Below are positions 1 to 11,100 of a stretch of 64,000 nt of DNA, piece after piece. Position 1 is the first letter of the stretch, and each line of letters begins with the position of its first letter. Below the pieces are notes generated by a model, which was not told the DNA's origin, did not search any database, and worked only from the letters and a program-made list of their open reading frames with translations. The position numbers and the translations under genes are program-made. The DNA lies in NCBI GenBank assembly GCA_030052745.1, contig JANBVO010000002.1, positions 558,001 through 622,000 of the forward strand, written 5' to 3'. This stretch comes from Pleurostoma richardsiae (Eukaryota; Ascomycota; Sordariomycetes; Calosphaeriales; Pleurostomataceae).

Positions 1-404
1 CGAGGTCATGATAAATATTTCAAGTGCATCGTGCGGTTTTCCGAGATCCCAGGTCCGTGTGTGCCCATCAACATTTCCTTGCCATGCGCTGTCTCATATC
101 TCCGCCTATCAAATACGAGGCCATTTTCGGGGCAGCGGATACCATCATTCACGGAGGCATTCACGCAGGCAACGACTGAGACAGCATGAATTGGTGTGGG
201 AATTTTGCTGGCATTTATTAGACCTAAGCAAGCCTATCTGAGCTGATTCCGTCCCTGACTGTACATGGCAACGAAACCGAGCTGCCGAACCTTCCCATCC
301 ATCCCAGACACACAAAAGGAAAAGCTAATGGAACAGGTCTGGTATCAACCCCAAAGTCGTCACAACTCCCGTTTGCACATCACGACCGAGCCCTGAGTTC
401 CCCT
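1..404. other. 3' flank of the first gene; no gene seen
   Basis: Downstream flank of the minus-strand membrane-protein gene that ends at 405. No open frame with family resemblance, tRNA or repeat was seen. It probably holds that gene's 3' untranslated region. Confidence 0.4.
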
Positions 405-1126
405 TTACTCGAACGGGTTGGTCCGGGTGCCCCACCAAGTGAGGAAGGTCGCCAGGCCGACCGTCTCGATCAGCTTGGCCAGGACGCTGACGCCGACTGT
501 CTCAATGGGCCGCTTCTCGGTGAAGACCTGGCTGAGGTACTGCATGGCGAGTGTCAGTTAGCTGCTTGTCGACGGAGAGGTGCCCGAAACAAGCTGGGCT
601 CGAGTGAGGGGGGAGAAAGGCACTTACACCGGGAGCAGAGGTCGCGAGGAAGATCAGACCGCCAAAGGTAGGCAGCACCCTTGTAGCTAAGGGTAGCAGT
701 GGCGTTGATGAGGGCGCCGACGCCGTAGCTCTGCAGCGCCGAGCCGACAAGCGTGGTGCCCCAGGCGACGGCCGCGGAGGTGGCCTCCTTGGAGCGCAGG
801 AACTCCTCCTTGGTGTTGGAGACCTTGGCGCGCTGGTAGGTCTGGCCGAAGAGCGGGGTGAGGACTGGGGTGAGGTGCGTGTCAGCGGGGAATGGTCTGC
901 CGAGGCAGATGGGGAGACGGCCGGCGAAGCGGAGGGAACTTACCTGCAAGCTCGGCGGTCTGGTTGAAGATGGTGCCGAGGGCAATGGCCGAGGGCTTGA
1001 CGGGGGGGAGGTCTGAGGTTTCGGCGTTAGTAAGCGTCAACATGAGAGAGTATGGCGCGAGCTATGCAGCTCTTTGGGAGCTCTCGGGCCGCCGGAGGCG
1101 GAACTGAACTTACAGTGCAGAGACAT
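405..1126 (-). CDS. Small multi-pass membrane protein, uncharacterised fungal family (DUF1761-like?), frame off by one base
   Basis: Four exons on the minus strand: 1114-1126, 944-1012, 628-864 and 405-539. They are joined by introns with GTAAGT donors and CAG acceptors. The start is ATG at 1126, giving an N-terminus that begins MSLHYLPPVKPSAIALG. The conserved core includes NQTAELAVLTPLFGQTY, an FLRSKEATSAAVAWG segment, a glycine/alanine-rich stretch ending LSYKGAAYL, and a C-terminus ETVGLATFLTWWGT before the stop at 405-407. About four hydrophobic segments suggest an integral membrane protein of roughly 150 residues. The family is one I know from ascomycetes without a function; the DUF1761 link is a guess. 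The exons sum to 454 bases, one too many. In exon 3 the frame shifts near 664-666, between KGAAYL and GGLIFLATSAPG. Either the assembly carries an extra base in an A/T run or the gene carries a real frameshift. Confidence 0.65.
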
Positions 1127-2490
1127 GGTTGTGGATGAGCTGGTTTCTGTGAAAGTGGAAATGGTGCAGAGTCTGAGGCAGGGGGTGAAGATGTAGTCGT
1201 CGATGGAGCTTCAATGAGATGAGGTAGGCAAAGCCAATTCCAATGGATCAATAAAGAGGAGAGAGTAGGAGAAAAGGAGGGAGGGAGCGGGAAGAAAGAA
1301 CTTATATGTGTTTCGCAGGTACCTCGAGCAAGCTGAGAGGGGACCGGGGCCAGACGGAATGTGGATGATTGGCGTTACGTGCTCGAATCGTAAGAGGATG
1401 GAGTAAAGGGCCAGGAGGTCATGAAGTGCGTCAGGTACTGCTGCTGCGAGGGGAGCTTTCCCCAGACTCTCTCTCGTTCGTTGTTCGCTGTACGTACGGA
1501 GTACTCAATTTCGTCACCCGTGTGATGATGTCACCATTGGACCGCATCGTCAGATGGTGCCGGGAGGTACGTACCGCTACCAAGAACGGGAAGAAGTAGG
1601 GATTGTTAGTGTACTAGTGTGTGTACCTAAACGTGTAGGTGCAGCTTTTGGCCTTTGGGCCTTTCGGTGGTGGCGGGGTTGGCGTCCAGGTGGCTCCAGG
1701 TGGCCCCAGTTGGGCTTGCCCCCGCCAATCACGGAGCTTGTTCTCCCCATCCAACCGCCCGCCAGCTGCTTGGTGACTTTGTCGAGGGACATGCGATGTA
1801 ATCGTGAACGCCAAAGCGGCCAGACACTCCTAAGACTCCCCAACAAAGAGCCCACATATTTACGCATAATCGTTCACCAGTGTGGCATATCCCGAGGAAC
1901 TCCACAGCTGCAGTGCCAAACAGATCGGAATAATGACAGCACACACACTGGCTGCTAGAACATAGCTAGCAAGATAGGTAGCTAGCCATGAACTGCCCTG
2001 GCAGATGATGATGTCGTCTTAGGTCTTAGCCGAGGGAAAAGAGCCTCAAGACCTAGAATAGCAGCTTCTAGCAACGGGGACCCTGCAAGATGACACACCA
2101 GGAACTATACGTACCGCAGTAGAGACATCGTCACTGCCAACCCAAGGGAGCAGCAGCTTCTGCCACTGTCAACGTGCATGCACCTGCAATAGTCACTGAT
2201 GAAGACAAATGCTTAGAATATGCAATCCGCTGCTCTACCTGCCGCAGGAGACCCTAGATCTACAAGACGCACACACAGACATACATACACACAGACGCAA
2301 AAGCACACCAGGACCGCCGTACCTCCCTCCAGGTTAAACTCCAGGGCCGTTCCACACTCGCTGTAGCGCCTACGCGGAGCAGCATAGTCTCCTCGTTCCC
2401 AACGCCGCCAAACAAGCATTACCACCCATGTTGAAACTGGGCGGTTCCCGGTATCCCTTCAACCGTTATGTGTCCGTATTGTGCCGTGGG
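1127..2490. other. Intergenic: promoter side of gene 1 and 3' side of nem1
   Basis: About 1.36 kb between the start of the membrane-protein gene and the 3' end of nem1. It contains short CA-rich (around 2267-2310) and GGTAGCTAGC-like stretches. None of the short open frames resembles a protein family or has splice-consistent extensions. It presumably holds the upstream region of the first gene and the nem1 3' UTR. Confidence 0.4.
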
Positions 2491-4211
2491 TCACGCCATA
2501 TGCTGGCCGTCTTCTCCGCCTCGCAACGCCAGGAGGGCCCGGACGTCCGTCACATACTGCAGGCCTTCCAGCAGGGGGACCAGGTGCAGCAGGTCGTTGT
2601 CGGTGGGATCATTGATCCAGCCTTGAATCGGGATTGCATTGTCTGTGGTAGATAGGATGAGCCGCCGTCTCGAAGACTGGCGATCTATGGAGGGAAGTCG
2701 TAGGAGACTCACCTTGATGGAACATGTAGCTGAGGGGGCTGTTATCCAGTATCATGACCTTGCTCAGATCCGGTTCGACCGAGCTAAGGTCCTTGATGAA
2801 TGCTCCATGCCGGAATGTACAATGCTGCCGATAGTACCTTGCCGTGAAGAACTTCCTCTCCGATTCCAGCCAGTCTATTACTGGATCTGCATATTCCTGC
2901 ACCGAGGCAGTGAAAACGACTAGGTTGTACCACTTGCATATCTGTATGCACTCGATTAGTCCATCTGCCAGTGATATCATAGGACACAAGACGAGGAGCA
3001 CCACCTACCCTTCGCAAGAAGTCGTCACAGTGAGGCCTCTTGTGAACATAATACAGAATAGGGTGCTGTGGTCCGATGCTGGCCTGCCCGCCCACGCCCA
3101 CATATGTCGTGCTCAATCGGACTTCTACCATGTGCCCAGTGCTCATCCGTCCCCCTTTCGACATGCTGTGGATCAGTGTCTCGTCTAGGTCTAGGATAAG
3201 AGTCTTCTGGTGCGTCCGGCCTGTCGGTTCGACGTTAAGATATGAGGGTTGTCGGCGTGGGACCAGCGGCCTCGGTGGCGCCGGCGTCTTAGGGTATTTG
3301 GTTAGAGCCCCGACCGGAGAAGTTGGAGACTTGAGCTGCGCTGAGATGTCATTCGGGCCCGCATCTCCTTCACCCGTAGCCCCACGGATACTCGCCGACT
3401 GCGCCCTGCGGTGCTTCCTCTGCCGCAGAGACTCGTCGTTGTGGAGCTTTATTCTGATCGACCGCCGCGCAGGTGCGATCTCTTCCGTGTCTTGGAGGGA
3501 CTTTGATCGCAAATGGCGGTTGCTGGAACCTCTGGTGTTGCCGGCTGCTGGATCAAAGTCGGATTCGGATTCGGAGGACAGGCCGGACGACGAGGTCCAA
3601 GAAGGGGTCTGCGGCTGCGCGGATGACATGGTGCCGTATCCAGATCCGTTGCTGGCATGGTGTGTATGCTGCTGTTCGTCCTTCTCCCGTAGAGCTGAGG
3701 CCTCGTGGTAGTCCACAGCTAGTTTCCGCGCGTTTCCGTGATATACTCCAAAGAGTTTCTTTAGCTGCTGCAGCGGAGCAAATGCGTCGTTCTCGTCGTA
3801 GAGGCACGCAATCAGGTATACCCCAGGAGCAGCCAGCGTGGATAGGACCCAGCGAATAGAGTCTATGAAGGCACTTGCTATGCGCTTCGGAATAAGGTGC
3901 CACGCCGACGAGGGCTTCCCCATCTCGGACCCGGCGCCCCCTAGCAAAGGCGTATTCTCATCACTTGTCTCGCCCAACCGGTGGCCACTCTCGTCGTGGT
4001 TCTCAGCGCGGTATTGGTATTCGTCCGGCTCGGCCGCAAAGGCGTCGGTATCCTTCTCGTCGCGGCCTTGGGTGAAGGCGCTTTCTCGGTTGCGCTCTCG
4101 GTCGTTGTCGGAGGTGACCGTGATGCTCAAGGAACCAAGCGAGTTCGTTCGCGAGGGCGCGGGGCTGGATGTCGGGGAGACGCGGGAGGAGATGATGTTG
4201 AGGGAGTTCAT
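2491..4211 (-). CDS. nem1: Nem1-type nuclear-envelope protein phosphatase (NIF/FCP1 family)
   Basis: Exons 3009-4211, 2713-2941 and 2491-2642 encode about 527 residues; the start is ATG at 4211. The N-terminal third is low-complexity and acidic. A hydrophobic membrane-insertion segment lies near residues 110-135. The C-terminal NIF/FCP1 domain starts with the catalytic DLDETLIHS motif (DxDxT/V class, near residue 337). It continues with VHKRPHCDDFLRR, WYNLVVFTASVQEYADPVIDWLE, a Cys/His stretch YYRQHCTFRHG, VMILDNSP and a WINDPTDNDLL motif. In the family, Nem1 with Spo7 dephosphorylates the lipin Pah1 at the ER and nuclear envelope. This controls the choice between storage lipid and phospholipid and also affects nuclear shape and autophagy. 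Length and domain order match fungal Nem1. The Psr1/Psr2 phosphatases share the catalytic domain but lack this membrane segment, so Nem1 is favoured. Confidence 0.9.
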
Positions 4212-5410
4212 TTTGCGCTGGCTACCGGCGAGCCATGGAAGAGTCGTCGCGCCAGCAGAGGGTGTCCGGATTAATTATGTTTACTTGGCTCGACGGCAGG
4301 TAGGTTGGGTGATGAGATGGTTATGGAGCGTTTGCAGTTGCACTAGGGATTCCTGTCGGTGACGCCTCGTCAAGATTTCTCTCCTTGCCGTGAAAAGCGC
4401 ACCCAGGCTAGGGTGTGGTGTTGGGATCGATGTCTCCTGTGCCGTCCGAGAAAACGAGCGAGGACGGCACTTAAGTTGGTTGGGGTTGACGTAGATGGAA
4501 ACGTAAGTTGGGTGGGAGAAAGCTCGAACGCTGCCGTCAACCTCGGCTGCAGCGCCGTTGGAGGGGAAGGGCGCGGTTGAGGGGAGTCACCTCGTCACGG
4601 ATAGGAGAAGGGAAAGATGCTGGACGTTTTGCATGCTCTGCCCGGCGACAGAGAGAAGGGAGGCAAATGTAGAGGCCGGCGAGGGAAGCGAAAATGGTCT
4701 GAGCGCGGCGCAAGAACGAACGGGTGAAGCTCTCGATTCAACAGATGGCTTTGACACCTCGGAGACAACGCCACGCTACGGAGCGCTAGCAGAAACGCTA
4801 GGAAACGACACAACAATCCGGCATCCGACAGCACTCAGTGATGGGGGATCTTCGATGCAGGTTGGGCTGGCAGCGCTTCCTGCGTCTCGAAGAGGAAATG
4901 CAGTCCTCGCAGTGCGCAGGTTGTCCTGTAGTTGGGCAGTACGTACTCCGTATCTACGCATAATCACCTAAAGAACCTCGGCCGTTCACGTGCTGTGGCT
5001 CCTCCCGCTTACTTACCTCACCTCACCTCATCTTGGATGACAATCGTGCCCATCTCTTCATCGCCTCGTTCAACCCCTTGACCGCAGCATCTCACGCTCT
5101 TCTATCATTCGAGATGGTTCCGCCGTCTATCGCTGGTTAGTTGAGTGCGCGCAAGTCCCTGCAGGCTGGGCAGAATGGCCTATCATGAGCAGGTGCCCTC
5201 CAATCTGCCTAGGACGTCACCAAGGGGTGGTTGTCTTCGAGAGCCGAGCCTCGCGTCCCCGCCTGGTGCTCAATCAACATTTGCTTCTCCTATGTATCTA
5301 CATTTTCTAGCCATTCGCGAACTCTATATTTTCGGTCGGTGTCCGCAGTTCTGTTGGCCAAAGGCTTGATCCTTCAGTTCCTCTAGTCTTTTCTCAGTTA
5401 CACGGATAGG
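4212..5410. other. Divergent intergenic region between nem1 and the HET gene
   Basis: About 1.2 kb between two outward-facing starts. No further gene is supported; the open frames here show no family signal. It should carry the nem1 promoter near 4212-4600 and the upstream region of the HET-domain gene. Confidence 0.4.
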
Positions 5411-6790
5411 ATGCGTCTCCTCAATGTAGACACCTTCCAGCTGGAAGAGTTCCTGGAGAGCGACGTCCCACGGTACGGGGCGCTGTCTCACACATGGGGT
5501 AAGGAAGAAGTTAGCTTCACCGACCTCGAGCGCCAGACAGGTCACGACAGTAAAGCGGGCTGGATCAAGATACAGGGTTGCGCACAACTGGCGAAGTCAC
5601 ACGGCTTGCAATACATATGGGTCGATACCTGCTGTATCGACAAGTCCAGCAGTGCAGAGCTGAGTGAGGCTATCAACTCCATGTTCCGCTGGTACGCAAT
5701 GTCGAGCATATGCTTTGTTTATCTGGCGGACCTGGCTGGGCCTCTCAACATTTTCGGGCTACATGCAACTCTCGGGTCCTATCGTTGGTTCACCAGTGGC
5801 TGGACCCTATAGGAGCTGCTCGCCCCAGAAATGGTGCATTTCTTCAATGCTAGCTGGCAGTCCATCGGCACCAAGAATGAGATGCCGTCTGTGCTCGAGT
5901 ACATCACCGGTATAGATGCACTCTGCCTCTACAATGCCAGCTGTATCCATCAGTACAATATTGCAACAAGAATGAGCTGGGCAGCGAAGAGGTATACCAC
6001 AAGAAAGGAAGATGAGGCATACTGTCTGCTCGGCCTCTTCAACGTTAATATGCCCTTGCTCTATGGCGAAGGTGACAAGGCATTCATGCGCCTTCAGGAG
6101 GAAATTTTGAAAGAGACGGAAGACCAGACAATCCTCGCGTGGGGGTTTGGCACGAAGCTACAAGAGAGGCTTCCCGGAGGAGTTCTGGCCTCTTCTCCGT
6201 CCTGTTTTGTCGGTTGCTCCCAACTGCGTCTCTCTTTCCCAGTGTGTTTGGTTCCGCTTGAGTCCACGGCCACGATCCCTTGGGCAGTGACATGCAGAGG
6301 ACTTCGAATCGACCTACCGGTAATCATCTGCCCGGGCTTCCCTGATCTCATGTACGGGTTGTTGCAGTGCACCTTTTCCGGCTCCTTGCCAGCAGCGCCT
6401 AAAACATACCAGCAGATGGGGATGTTTGCAGTGCTCTTACCCCTCGTTGAAGGAAAGGGAGGCTCATGGGAGAGAGCGCCATTTCTAGCTCCATCTCTGA
6501 TTTCAGCATATGCTGTTCCAGGCCTGAAGATGAAGGGATCTGCGTGTGCGTCTATGTATCTGTCTAGGTCGACAGTTTCATTGCGGCCATTGACACAGCT
6601 TCCCACCATATACACTATATACGATTTTCGTTATCCTGAACTCGCAAGGAGAGGCTACGAACTGAAGGAAGTGGTATCCCCCAGTGGTCAGGAGCCTGAC
6701 TGGAGCCTGCGACGGCCGTCAAGTCATCTCATGCGGTCTTACTGCACCCGAGCCTGCTCTTTTCCTCTTTACAAACGGAAATCCGAATAG
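5411..6790 (+). pseudogene. HET-domain (heterokaryon incompatibility) gene, apparently decayed
   Basis: A continuous reading register from ATG 5411 to 6790 encodes a HET-domain protein. Recognisable blocks are RYGALSHTWG, a WIKIQGCAQLAKSHGLQYIW strand, VDTCCIDKSSSAELSEAINSM, a RWFTSGWTL block and, further on, TRKEDEAYCLLGLFNVNMPLLYGEG and DQTILAWGFG. These follow the family order. HET proteins act in fungal self/non-self recognition and trigger a cell-death response after hyphal fusion. The register is interrupted about once inside the HET core. The 3' end appears to change frame, because a FLFTNGNP-like family tail continues in another frame to about 6899. The copy therefore looks broken; unusual splicing is the alternative. 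HET genes are multi-copy in Pezizomycotina, and decayed copies are common. Confidence 0.7.
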
Positions 6791-6899
6791 TCTGAACATC
6801 GTACTTCAAATGCTGGCACCCGGAGAAGCCGACCAGAAGCCTAAAGGTATCCTCTACTTCGCAAAGACAGGTTACTGCAACCTATGGGATCTCGGTTAA

Positions 6900-8177
6900 G
6901 GCGCGCCGGACATCTCGAACGGGGATTCTCAAAGTCAAGCGGGAAGCAGGGAACACTTCCCGAAGAACTCAGTCTGCGGCATTCGACTTGTCGCGGACGA
7001 AACCATGGACCGTACGGTTCTCAACCCCAGACGTCTGTTGCCGGTCAGAATGTGGTAGAATCTCAAGGCGCGATCTCGTCACCGCCGTTTCCGCCTCTTG
7101 ACCTCCAGAAATGCACCTTCACAGCGGTTTGGATTCAAGAGAGGCGCTTTTTTTTTTTTTTTTTTTTTTTTTGGCTCGCATCATTAGCTGGCGAGGGGCT
7201 ATTGTCGACCCCCTCACCCTCGAGTCCTCCGTAGTTTCGCTGGATATCGGTGTTATTCGGCTATCAGATGAACGTCGTTCATCGGCGTAACAGAAATCTG
7301 AAAATTCAAGTCTCCTTCACGGTCTCCTTCACGGGCTGAACTGTGACACAAGTTGAGGCAGCTTCTTGGTGGGACATTTACAAAGATGTTTTGTTTCTGC
7401 AGCCTATGCTACCTAGGTATTTCTATGACCGAGTATCCATTTGGTTATGTCTTATCATATAGAACTGGCGACATCGCCGACTAGAGCACGCAATACCTCG
7501 AGCTCAGTATCATTCTCCATGCTCCTGTCGGTGTGAGATATGTACGTCTGAGTGCAGAGAACATGGGCGGAATAGGTACATCATAGTGTACATGGGAGCC
7601 TTCCATATGGCCGGTCATGCATGCAGGCGGCGATAACGATAAGGTAAGCCACTCTGCCAGCCTGGGCGATGATCCACCCAAGTGGCCGGCGAGGTCAACT
7701 GATAGGACCCTGACGCTACCTGCTGAACCTTGCCTTGCCTGTCACGCGTGGCTGCGAGCCGGCACGCTCCTCTGACGCTCTTACAGCGGCTACGGCTACC
7801 TGAGCAGCACTTAGACGGACGGGCACACGGACAACGCCCGCTCCTCATCCCTCCACGTCAACACGGTCGCCGCCTCCAAAGCGCGCACCCTTTCCCTCCC
7901 GCCTCTCTCATTCGGCCCTGGACTCTCTCCCGTGAGCGTCTTATGCAGCCATTCACGGAGCTCTAGCACTAAGAGAGCACCCAGCAACAGCACAGCATCC
8001 CCGACACGCCCGTCCGTCTTAGGTTCGACATGAACCCCGCAGGCCACTCCGGCCCAAACCATCGTACGGCGGCGCATCCCCTCTCACCGTCCCATCGACA
8101 TCGCTGAAGGCGGCGTCGTCTCCGTTGCGTCCTCTCCGCTACTCCGCACCGGCTCGCGCCGACGAGCACGAGTCACC
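6900..8177. other. Intergenic between the HET remnant and atg2
   Basis: About 1.3 kb. It includes a 25-base T tract at 7148-7172. The CT-rich 7850-8177 stretch is the likely atg2 leader. No coding region is supported. Confidence 0.4.
7148..7172. repeat. Homopolymer tract of 25 T
   Basis: An uninterrupted run of 25 T downstream of the HET remnant. No flanking retroelement sequence or target-site duplication was seen, so it reads as a simple homopolymer, probably length-variable. Confidence 0.9.
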
Positions 8178-11100
8178 ATGGCGGCCTTCTTCCAGTCCTT
8201 CCGCAGCTCCTCGATGCCCAAGCGGCTGCTGCGATATGCCTTGTCCCGCCTCGAGCTGCTCGACGCCGATGCCCTTGATATGGAGAACCTCGACTTCGCA
8301 CTCGGCCGCAACACCGTTTTCGAGTTTAGAGATGTCGGCATCAAGCTGCAGGTGCGTCTTCGCTATGTTTTTTTGGCTGCCTCCCCCTCCCCGTGAAACG
8401 AGGGTCCAGTACTGATGCTCATGCACACCGTCTACAGAAGCTGGAGAAGCTGCTCAACCTCCCGTCTGCATTCACCCTACAAAGAGCGAAGGTCCTCAAT
8501 CTGCGCGTCACGATCCCGATGGACTTCTACACGAGCCCCATAACCGTCGAGGTTGATGGCGTCGACGTCAGACTCAAGGTTTCATCCAAAGATGAGAGCA
8601 AACACGCTCGGCCACGGAGGAAAGGCAAGGTGCAGGAGGATGTGGACGCTGTGCCTACCGCTGCGGATCTGGCGCAGTCATTCCTGGAGACACAGCCTCA
8701 AAGGGAGAAGAAGGAACTAGAAGATGCCCTCGCGGCCGAGACACAGGATCTCGGTGCCTCTGTGGCTCTGAGCGAGGACAGCAACGACGAAGATCTCGCA
8801 TATGGAACCGGTCAGGGGTTGTCTTTGCCAGCATTCCTTGCCGACTTCTTACAAGGCATCGTCGATCGGACGCAGGTTAGGATCCGAAGCGTCACATTCC
8901 AGCTCGACGTCGAGGTGCCCGTGGAAGCCAGTAGTGCCTCTCCGGACCTAGTCACCTTGCAGCTCGCCCTCGAGGGGATCAGTGTCGAGGGCGTCACCGT
9001 CCAGGAACAGGAAGAGGATGGCACACCCAGGATTGTGCCCAAGGAGGGCAAGCGGCATATCTCCCTAGATAACATCCGAGCCTACCTCATATCGGAAGCG
9101 AACGTCTTCTCGACTCTGGCTAGGTCGCCTTCCATGCCGTCATCGGCTGCGTCACAATCCCCAGTGGTCACTGAGCGTAGCTCACCATTCGGGGACGAGC
9201 CCTTCGTGGCACAGAGCCCATACGAAGATTCTATGACGGACTCTGGGGGTCTCTCACGGAGCCAGTATCCGCTCCAGGACAGTGAAGATGCTTTCAATAT
9301 CCCTTATGAGCTCGATGACCCCTTCGACGGGAATGAGGACGATCACCCGTTATCAACCCTGTCGACACCGAGAGCGTCTGTGTATCAGGACTTCCTCCAT
9401 GAAGGCGTCCATGCGCAGTCTGCTGTCATTGAGGCCGAACAGCCTCCCTGGAGCTCATTTCACCGAGAAGCACGGTCAGAACCGTCCTTACAGCACGATG
9501 ATTTGATAGGACCGGATGTTGCAGCTCCTTCCCATCCTCCGACCGGATCTGGTCCCTCCAGCTCCGCGAGTGATGGCTCCAGAGAAGCACCACCGGAGGA
9601 CCTCACGCTCTCGCATGTCTATAGCCACGAAGAGGCTGAAAGTATGTATATGAGTGCTTTCTCGGAGGCTGAACCGGAGAGGACACGTTCCATCATGCCG
9701 GGCACTTGGGATGAGTCCAGCACGTCCAGTCCAGAGATCTCCCCGAAGGCGAAGAGAATAGCAACGCCTCCTCTAGTTGTGCAACAAGAAAATGCTCCTC
9801 CTGAGCCAGAAAAGAGCCCCGCACATTCCGAACACAGTTCAGATCCCAAAGTCTCGCCAGCGAATGAAGATGAAGTTCAAGGTCCTCCTCAAGACAATCC
9901 AGGCTCTCCTGAGCCCAAACAGGCGCCGAAAGGAAGTTCTAGTCCTGTTGCTCCGGACGAATCCGCTACCCCTCGAGGACCAACAAGACTTGTAAAGGAA
10001 ATTGCATCTCTGAAGTCTATATCGATCTACGTACCATCAAACCACAAGCATATCCAGGTCGCGTCCCTCGACTCTGCGCAATCCCACACAGCAGGCCTCA
10101 GCAAGTCCATTTCCCCAAACCTGCCTGGAGCATTCTCGGTCTATTCCAGTACATCCACAAGCCCTCCACGACCCTTGGCCTTTCAAACCCCGACGGAACA
10201 AGAGGTGGACCGATCGTTAGAAGTCATACTTGCACCTTTGGAGGTGCGCTTTGACGCCTCTATTGGTTTCCTGCTGGCTATGGTTGTCTCTAAGCTGTTG
10301 GAGGCTGTTAAAACAGGTAGCACTTCGACTGCAGCACAGGATAAGGACGCTGCAACGACTTCCAAATCCAGCTCGTCGTTGCCTGACGTCAAGTTCACTG
10401 CTGAACGTATATCCATTTTATTCCTTGAGAAGCTGTCTGGGGTCGCAGACACACCGGAGCGCATCTTCACCTCGCAGGCAATCAACGGCGAGCCGGATAT
10501 CCTCCTTCAGGCTAGCCTTGAGAGCCTGAAAACGACAATAGAACAGGTGGGCTCGCGCACAGAGACATCTGTCAACCTTGAGAAGTTTCGTTTCGGCTAT
10601 GCAAATAGCGACATCTTGTCTTTTGACAGGCGACTGCAGATGCGGGCATCCGTCAGGGACTCCTTCCCGTCGGCAGGGGCCGATGTTTCTGTCAAGTTGT
10701 CGCGCACCTCAGACATCACGAAGTGCGAGATCACGACACTTCCCTTACGCGTGCATGTCGATCTTCAGCGGCTAGATGAGACGTTCAGCTGGTTTGGTGG
10801 ACTGAGCAGCTTCCTTCAGATGAGCTCCTCCATGACCTCGAATGCGTCACAGGCGGTTAAATCCCCTGCGCCACCTGCGCCGAAACCCCGCGGGGTCCGT
10901 TTCGATGCACCTATCAAGCCGGATGATCGCTCAGCGACGTCGGATAACAAGCTAGACATGCGAGTCGGCGGCCTTCAGCTCGACCTAGTCGGCAAGGAGT
11001 GCGGCGTCGCCTTGAGCACTAGTGCTGTGAAGCTCGTAAGCCGCGAGGAAGGGGTTGGCATTGGTATCAGCAGGATACATCTATCCGGCCCCTACCAGAG

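Noticed and set aside
7148-7172. T tract read as the poly(A) tail of a retro-inserted element
   Set aside because: No retroelement sequence beside it and no flanking duplication was seen; a simple homopolymer is enough.
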